Part shown: piece after piece, positions 25,669 through 32,832 of the stretch | Layout of the letters: the number at the start of each line of letters is the position of its first letter | Position numbering within the stretch: position 1 is the first letter of the stretch | Assembly (NCBI RefSeq): GCF_014926405.1 | Contig: NZ_JACXXJ020000005.1 | Span: forward strand, 625,001 to 689,000 | DNA length: 64,000 bases | Source: Agrobacterium vitis | GTDB lineage: Bacteria > Pseudomonadota > Alphaproteobacteria > Rhizobiales > Rhizobiaceae | Direction of reading: 5' to 3' | Program-made: the position numbers and the translations under genes | The notes under the pieces: model-generated | What the model was told of the DNA's origin: nothing | Databases searched by the model: none | Seen by the model: the letters and a program-made list of their open reading frames with translations, nothing else

Positions 25669-26172
25669 ATGACAGTGTATTCATCAGGGTCTCAACCGGA
25701 TGACAGCCGGTTGAGTTCCGTGAAAAAATGTGTGGTGCGGCTGTTGCACATTTATTTTGCCATCACACGCGGCATGACGCTTGGGGTGCGGGCCGCCTGT
25801 TTTGATGATCAGGGCCGGATTTTTCTGGTGCGGCACACCTATCTTCCCGGCTGGTACATGCCCGGCGGCGGGGTGGAGCGCGGCGAAACGGCGAGCCAAG
25901 CGCTGCAAAAGGAATTGCGCGAAGAGGGCAATCTGGTTATGACCGCGCCGCCCGTTCTGTTGCAATCCTACCTGAACCGCACCGCCAGCCGCCGCGATCA
26001 TGTGTTGTTTTACCGCACCCTGGTGCGCCAGACCGCGCCGCGCCTGCCGGACCGGGAAATCGCCGAATCGGGCTTTTTTGCCCTCGATGCTCTCCCGGAA
26101 GGAATCACACCCGCTACCCGGCGCCGCCTGGCGGAGCTTGTCACGGATGGGCCTTACGCCGATCTCTGGTGA
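25669..26172 (+). CDS. NUDIX hydrolase
   Basis: A 167-residue protein with the Nudix box GGGVERGETASQALQKELREEG (about residues 66-87). The usual REUXEE core is intact except that the first Arg position is Lys (KELREEG). A Trp-rich region before it (YLPGWYMPGG) probably helps in substrate binding. The substrate is a nucleoside diphosphate linked to another moiety, not further resolved. The ATG at 25669 has a GGAAGCGAGG site. Its 3' end runs 19 bp into the oppositely oriented glutathione transferase gene. Confidence 0.88.
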   Translation: MTVYSSGSQPDDSRLSSVKKCVVRLLHIYFAITRGMTLGVRAACFDDQGRIFLVRHTYLPGWYMPGGGVERGETASQALQKELREEGNLVMTAPPVLLQSYLNRTASRRDHVLFYRTLVRQTAPRLPDREIAESGFFALDALPEGITPATRRRLAELVTDGPYADLW

Positions 26173-27122
26173 AGAAAGGCGAGTTCCGGTCCGACCGGTA
26201 TGATTCCCGTCGGGTTGATGGTCTTGTGGCTGCCATAGTAATGGCGCTTGATATGGTCGATATTGACGGTCTCAGCCACGCCCGTCCAATGGTAGAGCGC
26301 CGAGAGACAGGCAGATAGCGCCGGATAATCGGCAATGCGGCGGATGTTGCATTTGAAATGGCCGACATAGACCGCATCAAACCGCACCAGCGTGGTGAAC
26401 AGCCGCCAGTCCGCCTCGGTCAACGTGTCACCGATCAGGAACTGACTGGAGGAAAGCCGTTGCTCGAGCATGTCCAGCGTTTCAAACAGCGGCGTGACTG
26501 CTTCTTCGTAAGCCTCTTGCGTGGTGGCGAAACCCGCCTTGTAGACGCCGTTATTAACGGTGTCGTAGATGCGGTCGTTTAGCGTATCGATCTCGCCCCG
26601 CAGCGGTTCGGGATAGAAATCCTTGCTATCGCCTGTGAGCGTATTGAAGGCGGAGTTGAACATGCGGATGATGTCGGCGGATTCGTTGGAGACCACCATA
26701 TTCAAATGCTTATCCCAAAGGACAGGCACCGTGACCCGGCCGCTATACTGCGGATCGGCCTTCAGATAGACCTGCCAGAGATAATCCGCACCGAACAGAT
26801 GATCGCCGGTGGCCGCGCCGTCCTGCTGAAACGTCCAGCCATTTTCCAGCATCAGCGGATGGACGACGGACACTGAGATTAACGCTTCAAGCTTTTTCAA
26901 TTGGCGGAAAATCAGTGTGCGATGCGCCCAGGGGCAGGCCAGCGACACATAGAGATGGTAGCGCCCGGCCTCAGCCTTGAAACCGCCATCACCGGTCGGC
27001 CCCGGTGCGCCATCAGCGGTCAACCAATTGCGAAACCGGCTGGCCGAGCGCTGGAAATGCCCTTTGGTGGCTTTCGTATCGTACCAGATGTCGCTCCAGA
27101 CGCCATCAACCAGCATGCCCAT
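26154..27122 (-). CDS. Glutathionyl-hydroquinone reductase (ECM4/YqjG-type glutathione transferase)
   Basis: A 322-residue enzyme of the xi class of glutathione transferases, which remove glutathione from glutathionyl-hydroquinones. The catalytic Cys63 is in SLACPWAHRT. The thioredoxin-like N-domain extends to about residue 160 (VPVLWDKHLNMVVSNESADIIRM), and the helical C-domain follows (FLIGDTLTEADWRLFTTLVRFD). The ATG at 27122 has a GGAAGGAAGAG site; upstream in-frame codons are unlikely. It is convergent with the NUDIX gene, with a 19-bp overlap of coding ends. Confidence 0.93.
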   Translation of the reverse strand: MGMLVDGVWSDIWYDTKATKGHFQRSASRFRNWLTADGAPGPTGDGGFKAEAGRYHLYVSLACPWAHRTLIFRQLKKLEALISVSVVHPLMLENGWTFQQDGAATGDHLFGADYLWQVYLKADPQYSGRVTVPVLWDKHLNMVVSNESADIIRMFNSAFNTLTGDSKDFYPEPLRGEIDTLNDRIYDTVNNGVYKAGFATTQEAYEEAVTPLFETLDMLEQRLSSSQFLIGDTLTEADWRLFTTLVRFDAVYVGHFKCNIRRIADYPALSACLSALYHWTGVAETVNIDHIKRHYYGSHKTINPTGIIPVGPELAFLHQRSA

Positions 27123-27426
27123 CGGCTCTTCCTTCCATCGCTGTTTCAAATTTCCGTTGTTCTTATATGCGATGCTGGCGAGGAATTGCGATGATTTGGC
27201 TGATGAACAGTGTGTTTTGGGATAAAGCATCGTACCGAAACGTGGAAACCGTTTTTCTGCACGATGCTATAGACGGTCGGAAAATTTGTTGTTATGCAAA
27301 TTCCCATCGAAATTGGATAGTGATCCCATGACCTTCTGCCGGAACCTGCGACGACGCTGATGCTCTCGACCATCCCTGTGATGGTGTGAACACTCCTGCG
27401 CAATTCGCTATACGGTTCCGGTCTTC
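27123..27426. other. Intergenic region between divergent GST and GNAT genes
   Basis: About 300 bp without a gene. It holds divergent promoters for the glutathionyl-hydroquinone reductase and the following acetyltransferase. I see no operator, repeat or structured RNA that I can name. Confidence 0.5.
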
Positions 27427-27999
27427 ATGCAAAAGCACGATCTCGTCTACCTCACCGAGGATGCGTCTCACGACGCCATTATCGAACTCATCAACGCGGA
27501 AGCTTTCGGTCCTGGCCGGTTCACACGAGCTGCTGCCCGTATCCGGGAGCAGGGCCCGCATGATCGCACGCTGTCCTTCGTCTGCGCCGATCAGGGCGAA
27601 ACCATTGCCTCGGTGCGCATGACCCCGGTGCTGGCCGGAACAGTCAAAGGCCATATGCTCGGCCCGCTTGCCGTGCGCCCCTCCCATAAATGCCTGGGCA
27701 TTGGCCGGGAACTGGTGCGCATTGCCATTGAAGCCGCTCGGCGGAGCGGTTCCGAAGCGGTGATCCTGATCGGCGATCCGCCATACTATATGCCGCTCGG
27801 CTTTGAAAAAATCGCTTACAATGCCCTGGCATTCCCCGGTCCGGTCGATCCCGGTCGCGTGCTGGTCGTGCCACTGGCTGAGAATGTGCATGCCCGGCTG
27901 AAGGGCGTGATTGGCTGGCGAAAGGATGAGGCAGGGAGCACCGACGGCGCGGCCGATGACGCGGATTACGAACCGTTGCTGTTGGTCGCTAACGGTTGA
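27427..27999 (+). CDS. GNAT N-acetyltransferase (YhbS-like)
   Basis: A 190-residue acyltransferase. The acetyl-CoA-binding motif is LGPLAVRPSHKCLGIGRELVRIAI (about residues 79-102), with the typical turn R-P-S-H-K-C-L-G-I-G, followed by GSEAVILIGDPPYYMPLGFEKI. The C-terminal 60 residues include a D/A-rich tail. It most resembles YhbS-type proteins of unknown substrate. It is monocistronic, and a 25-bp gap separates it from the following minus-strand genes. Confidence 0.87.
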   Translation: MQKHDLVYLTEDASHDAIIELINAEAFGPGRFTRAAARIREQGPHDRTLSFVCADQGETIASVRMTPVLAGTVKGHMLGPLAVRPSHKCLGIGRELVRIAIEAARRSGSEAVILIGDPPYYMPLGFEKIAYNALAFPGPVDPGRVLVVPLAENVHARLKGVIGWRKDEAGSTDGAADDADYEPLLLVANG

Positions 28000-28024
28000 A
28001 GTGGCTCAGTCTCTGTTGCCAAGC

Positions 28025-28475
28025 TTAGCGGATAAGATCTGCAGGATTCGGTGCGAATGGAATATCGGCCGGGCCGATATGCTGGAACGAATCCTTCAGT
28101 TTTTTCAACACGGCTTCATCGGCTGTGGTGATTTCATAATAGCTGCTGTCTATGGCGCGGATCGTCAGCCAGTTGTCATGGGTTGCGTTTGGAAAATACC
28201 CGCTGAACTCATCCCCAGATGACCTGTGTCGTTTGTTTGGCAAGGGCTAGCAGCTCCTGGCCTGTAATCACTGCGTCCCGGTTTGCTAGCAGTTCCAGTT
28301 TTTCGCCGCCGTCCCCGGTGGCGTCAAACCACTCAAGCTCAGGCAAACCGGATTTGACTGTTGAAACCCGCCAGACTGCTTGCAGCGATCGAGGTGCCAG
28401 AAGACGCAGAAGATCGCGCAGATCAAAGGGCAGCACGCCATTCTTCATCACGTCATGGATTCTGATGGTTTTCAC
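28025..28475 (-). pseudogene. Frameshifted conserved hypothetical gene
   Basis: Two overlapping frames, 28475-28209 (88 codons) and the downstream one ending at 28025, join into a single protein of about 149 residues if one extra T is removed near 28212. Frame one ends ...TTQVIWG and frame two resumes ...EFSGYFPNATHDNWLTIRAIDSSYYEI. I recognise the continuous 'QVIWGEFSG...W..IRA.DS..YE' pattern from small conserved proteins of unknown function. The first frame begins MKTIRIHDVMKNGVLPFDL. It shares its first four bases with the upstream MBL-fold gene stop (ATGA), so it belongs to that operon. A sequencing error is possible, or the downstream frame could be expressed separately. Confidence 0.65.
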
Positions 28476-29323
28476 GGCATCTCGTCTTTCTTCTGTAGGG
28501 TTTCAAACCGATAGGCGGCACCTTCTTTCGTGATGGAACCGACACCCGGAAAGGGCAGGTGCGCGGCGGCAATCAGATAGCCATCGTTCGCGGCCTGCTC
28601 GAAAACCTGCGCGCGCGCCTTGGCGGCACTCGGCTGATCATAATCGAAATCGATGGTGATGGCGGGATCGCGAAACTGCACGTTTTCGCCATGGACGATA
28701 TCGCCGACGAACAGCATGGCCGTCCCCTCGCTCTCAAACTGGATCGCCAAATGGCCGGGCGTATGACCGGCACGCAATGTTGCGCTGAAACCGGGAAGGA
28801 TCGGCCCGTTGTCGTCAAAAATCGTCAGCCGTCCCTCGGCCTCATACGGGTCAAGGCAAAGATGCGCCCGGCCGATCTGGCCCTTGACCCGTTCCGTCGC
28901 ATCAGGCGCATCGGCAGCACCCGGCGACAGCCAGAAACCCGCTTCAGTGCGGCCGGCGAGGACCATGGCGTTGGGGAAAATCGGCGCACCATCGCGTATC
29001 AGTCCGCCGGTGTGGTCGGCATGGATATGGGTGAGAATGATGTCGTCAATATCGGCTGGGCTGAGGCCGAGTGCGTTCAGCCCGGCAGAAAGCTTGCCAT
29101 GGTCCGGCCCGAAGAGTTGGCCGGAACCAGCGTCAATCAGCACGATCCTTTCAGGTGTCTTGATGAGGAAGCAGTTGACGGACAGCGAGGTCGCTGCATC
29201 TGCAAACCCCTCCGCGACAGGCGCACCATTGCGGCGATAAAGCTTGCTGACATCGGCGGTCAGAACGCCATCCTGAATGGCGAAGATCTGCGCCGCTCCA
29301 AGTGTGAAGTGATAGGGGGGCAT
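28472..29323 (-). CDS. Metallo-beta-lactamase-fold hydrolase
   Basis: A 283-residue soluble MBL-fold enzyme. The metal motif is HIHADHTGG (about residues 98-106), followed by the ligand His in GHTPGHLAIQ, the Asp in VGDIVHG and the terminal His in AAHLPFPG. It resembles quorum-quenching lactonases and related hydrolases, but the substrate is unknown. Coding is very clear. The stop overlaps the start of the disrupted hypothetical gene by four bases. Confidence 0.9.
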   Translation of the reverse strand: MPPYHFTLGAAQIFAIQDGVLTADVSKLYRRNGAPVAEGFADAATSLSVNCFLIKTPERIVLIDAGSGQLFGPDHGKLSAGLNALGLSPADIDDIILTHIHADHTGGLIRDGAPIFPNAMVLAGRTEAGFWLSPGAADAPDATERVKGQIGRAHLCLDPYEAEGRLTIFDDNGPILPGFSATLRAGHTPGHLAIQFESEGTAMLFVGDIVHGENVQFRDPAITIDFDYDQPSAAKARAQVFEQAANDGYLIAAAHLPFPGVGSITKEGAAYRFETLQKKDEMP

Positions 29324-29363
29324 GGGGAGTTCCTTGGACGGGGGGACAAGCGAATATCGAGGC

Positions 29364-29787
29364 TTACAGCTGTTTTCTCATCCAGGTGACGCTGTAACTC
29401 TCTGCCGGGTCTGCCAGACTGCCAAATGTTTCATACCCCAGTTTTTCATAGAGCCGTCGGGCAGTTGGATTCATGGTATCCACTATAGAAGCTTTGCATC
29501 CTCGCCTTCTGCCTTCTGCCTTCGCCTTCGGCCAGCATAAGCAACTGACTGGCAAGCCCCTGACCGCGACGATATTCGGGGACAAACAACAATTCAGTAT
29601 AAAGCCAGGCTCTACCTGTGTATCCGATTAAACCGCCATCAACGATTCCATCCCGGTCTTTAAGCGGGATGAAAAGTTTTCGTCGTAGACTGAGATGTTC
29701 TCTGTTAAAATCGAGTATTGCCGTTTCAATGGTTTCAAGGGCGTCTTCGGGCACGTCATCAAAAATCTCAAGCACCAATTTGTCCAT
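29364..29787 (-). pseudogene. GNAT acetyltransferase gene broken by a 7-bp duplication
   Basis: The ATG at 29787 begins MDKLVLEIFDDVPEDALETIE and runs with a normal GNAT pattern (LIGYTGRAWLYTELLFVPEYRRGQGLASQLLMLAEGEG). The frame then fails at about 29511, inside a tandem 7-bp repeat. Deleting one AGAAGGC unit continues as RRRGCKASIVDTMNPTARRLYEKLGYETFG to the stop at 29364, giving 138 residues. The neighbouring intact paralog (29819-30259) has the matching KRGCKGAHIQTANPVATKAYQKYGYEVFG, which confirms the ancestral frame. The lesion lies exactly at a short repeat, as replication slippage would cause. Confidence 0.85.
29504..29529. repeat. Short tandem repeat GCCTTCT/GCCTTC
   Basis: GCCTTCT occurs at 29504-29510 and 29511-29517, followed by GCCTTC at 29518-29523 and 29524-29529. 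The duplicated 7-mer is the lesion that breaks the GNAT gene. A copy change back to one 7-mer would restore the reading frame. Confidence 0.9.
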
Positions 29788-29818
29788 CGCCGTCCCTCAT
29801 GCCGCCACAGAGCTGCAA

Positions 29819-30259
29819 TCACCACCGCTTCACCATCATCGTAAGCGCAAAGTTGTCGATAAAATGCTCAATTGTCCCGAAAACCTCATAGCCATATTTT
29901 TGATAGGCCTTTGTCGCAACCGGATTGGCGGTTTGAATATGCGCGCCTTTGCAACCACGCTTGCACGCCTCATTCTCTGCCAAAGCCAGCAATTTTCCTG
30001 CAAGGCCTTGGCCACGAAGCGCTTCTGGAATGAATATAATGTCGATATCCAGCCAGCCTCTGGCGGTGCGCCCAATCAATCCGCCCAAAATCTCCCCATC
30101 ATGATGTTCAATGGGGATAAACAGGCTTTTATGACCACCCGTTTTACCAAACATCACATCATTATGAGCTGTCAGCCAGCCGGAGATCAGGGTTTGGGTG
30201 TCGGACGGCACCTCATCCAAAACTGCAAGCGAAATATCGTTCGTCATCGCAAATCTCAT
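29819..30259 (-). CDS. GNAT acetyltransferase, intact paralog of the disrupted one
   Basis: A 146-residue protein (start at 30259; 30247 is also possible). The acetyl-CoA motif is IDIIFIPEALRGQGLAGKLLALAENEA. It is similar along its length to the disrupted gene at 29364-29787, so they are tandem paralogs. The ATG at 30259 overlaps the stop of the HXXEE-domain gene by four bases. It is thus the last complete gene of the operon that begins with moxR. The substrate is unknown. Confidence 0.87.
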   Translation of the reverse strand: MRFAMTNDISLAVLDEVPSDTQTLISGWLTAHNDVMFGKTGGHKSLFIPIEHHDGEILGGLIGRTARGWLDIDIIFIPEALRGQGLAGKLLALAENEACKRGCKGAHIQTANPVATKAYQKYGYEVFGTIEHFIDNFALTMMVKRW

Positions 30260-30762
30260 TTATGTTTATAAAATAACCAAATTATCCCATGAGCTAACAA
30301 AAGAGCAACAAGAGCGAGAGGAACTTGCAGAACTGCTCCAGCACTGAGGAGCAGTAACAGATCATAGCCAGAGAAAATCACCTTCTCAATGACATAGTGA
30401 GCAAACCAGACACCTGAAGGAAAAATCAAAAATGCAGCAGTCCAGCCGCCGGGCAGCGGATTTTTCGTGAAAATCACGTTTGCGATGTGACTGATGGCAT
30501 TCGCGAAAATGGCAGCATAGCTCAATGTGAACAGCGTGAATGCAAGATGGCTTCCCGTCCATAGCAGCCAAGCGGCGAGCATCAAAAATGCAATCGATAA
30601 TAGTGTTACAGCAACACAAAACGGATATGTTTTGTACCACCGTACAAGCCGGGTTGACCGGCTTTTTTCAGCCCAAATCGCAATACCACGCGCCTCTTCA
30701 ACATTATGCAGAACAAATATCAAAACCGCAGCCCACACAAAAAACGGCGGTATTGAACTCAT
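30256..30762 (-). CDS. HXXEE domain-containing membrane protein
   Basis: A 168-residue integral membrane protein with about five hydrophobic segments. The diagnostic motif is LHNVEE (near residue 18), with a second conserved Asn/His pair in NAISHIANVI. The family has no known function. The ATG at 30762 lies in a TGATG overlap with the stop of the preceding large membrane protein gene, and GAGGGACGG precedes it, so it is co-translated. A similar GAGGGACGG(C/T)G ribosome site precedes the disrupted GNAT gene. Confidence 0.8.
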   Translation of the reverse strand: MSSIPPFFVWAAVLIFVLHNVEEARGIAIWAEKSRSTRLVRWYKTYPFCVAVTLLSIAFLMLAAWLLWTGSHLAFTLFTLSYAAIFANAISHIANVIFTKNPLPGGWTAAFLIFPSGVWFAHYVIEKVIFSGYDLLLLLSAGAVLQVPLALVALLLAHGIIWLFYKHK

Positions 30763-32831
30763 CACCGTCCCTCGCGCCACCACATCGCCGAAACCGCAAA
30801 CAGCAGCAGAGCCAATCCGCCGAATCCGGCAAACAAGGGCAGGGTGTCCACGCCTTTCAGCAGGGTTTCGCTGGTCATGCGGATCGCCATGCGCTCGCCG
30901 TCGCTGCTGCGGACCGGGCCGCTGACGGGCAGGATGTCGGGAACGGATACACCGCTGGCCCCGTTGTCCAGCCGCTTGATCAGGCCGTGGGTGGTGTCCG
31001 ACACTGGCTTCATGATGTCAGGGGTGGAGATCATCGCCTTGAATTCCGGCGCATCCACCGCGCCGATATGGACGAGGGTGGAAAATTCGCCATTGGCGAT
31101 GGTGAACAGGCCGGTTTCCGCCATCCGCTGTTCCGCCGTGAAGCGGCCCGGTTCGGTCTGGGTCAGGGTCACGTCCTGCACCTTGCCGGAGGGGCTGGTG
31201 ATGGTGGCGGGGCCGGGGTCATTGCCGATGGTCTGGCGGGTAATGGTCAGCATCCGGCCGCTGGCACGTGCCGTCAGGGCTTCTTCCTCCAGCTCCGGTT
31301 CCTTCATCAGCCAATGGGCGATGCGGCGGTAAAGCGCCACATGCGGGCCGCCGCCTTCAAAGCCGCGCGCCCAGAGCCAGCCCTGGTCGGACAACAGCAT
31401 GGCGACGCGGCCTTGGCCGGCGCGGTTCAGCACCAGCAGCGGCTTGTCATTGGCGGTCATGACCGTTTCGCCTTGCGGCGGATCGACATCGACGCTGCGG
31501 AACCAGCGGCCCCAATGCGGCGGCTCGGATGCGGCGCCATCGAGATCGCGGGTCACGGGGTGTTTCTTGCCAATCTCCGACAAACGCGGATAAAAGCCAC
31601 CCTCCTGCATATTGCCGGTCGGCGCTGCGGGCAGAACCGAGGCGAGCGGGGTCATGGCAATCGAATCCTGACCGGCATGTTCGGGGCCAGCCGCAATCAG
31701 CAGCGCGCCGCCCTTGCGGACATATTCGGCGATATAATCATAGTAGAGGATCGGCAGCACACCGCGGTGCTGGTAGCGGTCGAAGATGATCAGGTCGAAA
31801 TCACTGATCTTTTCGACAAATAGCTCGCGGGTCGGAAAGGCAATCAGTGACAACTCGTTGATCGGGGTGCCATCCTGCTTTTCCGGGGGCCGCAGAATGG
31901 TGAAATGCACCAGATCCACGGAGGCATCGGATTTCAGCAGGTTGCGCCAGGCGCGCTCACCAGCATGCGGTTCACCTGACACCAGCAGCACCCGCAGGTT
32001 CTGACGGATGCCGTCGATCAGATGCACGGTCTTGTTATTGGTTTCCGTCACTTCGCCGGGCAGGCCGGAGACGGAAAATTCCAGCACATTGCTACCGGCG
32101 CGTGGCACGGCAAAGGAATAGGGCGTTTCCGCACCCGGCACGGCGGTAAACGAACCGCCATCCTGGCCATTGATCCGCACGGTTACGGTAGCGGGCTGGC
32201 TGCCCTTCACTCCTTCATCGATTACCCGAAGCGACATGTCCTGGTTCTGGCCGACAATGCCAAAACGGGGGGCGCGCACCACTTCAATGCGCCGGTCGAA
32301 TTCATTGGCTTTGCCGGTCAACAGCGTATGGACCGGCGCATCCATGCCCAGCGTTTTCAGATTGGATGGCACATCATGCACTTGTCCATCGGTGATGAAA
32401 ATCGCCGCCCCAACCCGGGCTGGCGGCACGTCGGATATCGCCGAGGACAGGGCTTCGAACAGCCGGGTCGATGGCGTGTCGGCGTTTTCCGGCGTCGAGG
32501 CTTCGACAATACGCGGCTCTATGCCGGGGAAGCGGGCCAACTTATCCTTGACGCCCTGCAAGGCCTGATCGGTCATCGCCTTGCGGCTGGCGATATCGGT
32601 CTGGCTCTGGCTGCGGTCAACGATCACAGGCACCACGGTTGAGAGCTTGTCGCGGTTCTCAGACAGAAGCTGCGGATTGGCGAGGGCGGCGATCAAGGCG
32701 GCAAAGGCGATCAGCCGGATCGTTGCGCCGCGTATGCCACGGCGAAAGCCGATAGCCGCGACGGCCAGCGCCAGCAAGGCCAGCGCGGCCAGCGCCCAGA
32801 GAGGCAGGAAGGGGGAGAAGGACAGGCTCAT
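30762..32831 (-). CDS. Large membrane protein with glutamine-amidotransferase-like/vWA-like fold (Bat-like operon)
   Basis: A 689-residue protein. Two transmembrane helices lie at the N-terminus (LPLWALAALALLALAVAAIG, ATIRLIAFAALIAALA). The central region is vWA-like (VVPVIVDRSQSQTDIASRKAMTD, GAAIFITDGQVHDVP). A region of amidotransferase-like fold follows (IIFDRYQHRGVLPILYYDYIAEYVRKGGALLIAAG), and one more helix (TLPLFAGFGGLALLLFAVSAMWW) lies near the C-terminus. It belongs to a family of unknown function in Rhizobiales aerotolerance-type (Bat) clusters. It starts 1 bp after the DUF4159 gene stop. ATG 32831 is preferred over 32867 for its position and hydrophobic start. Confidence 0.75.
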   Translation of the reverse strand: MSLSFSPFLPLWALAALALLALAVAAIGFRRGIRGATIRLIAFAALIAALANPQLLSENRDKLSTVVPVIVDRSQSQTDIASRKAMTDQALQGVKDKLARFPGIEPRIVEASTPENADTPSTRLFEALSSAISDVPPARVGAAIFITDGQVHDVPSNLKTLGMDAPVHTLLTGKANEFDRRIEVVRAPRFGIVGQNQDMSLRVIDEGVKGSQPATVTVRINGQDGGSFTAVPGAETPYSFAVPRAGSNVLEFSVSGLPGEVTETNNKTVHLIDGIRQNLRVLLVSGEPHAGERAWRNLLKSDASVDLVHFTILRPPEKQDGTPINELSLIAFPTRELFVEKISDFDLIIFDRYQHRGVLPILYYDYIAEYVRKGGALLIAAGPEHAGQDSIAMTPLASVLPAAPTGNMQEGGFYPRLSEIGKKHPVTRDLDGAASEPPHWGRWFRSVDVDPPQGETVMTANDKPLLVLNRAGQGRVAMLLSDQGWLWARGFEGGGPHVALYRRIAHWLMKEPELEEEALTARASGRMLTITRQTIGNDPGPATITSPSGKVQDVTLTQTEPGRFTAEQRMAETGLFTIANGEFSTLVHIGAVDAPEFKAMISTPDIMKPVSDTTHGLIKRLDNGASGVSVPDILPVSGPVRSSDGERMAIRMTSETLLKGVDTLPLFAGFGGLALLLFAVSAMWWREGR

Positions 32832-32832
32832 C

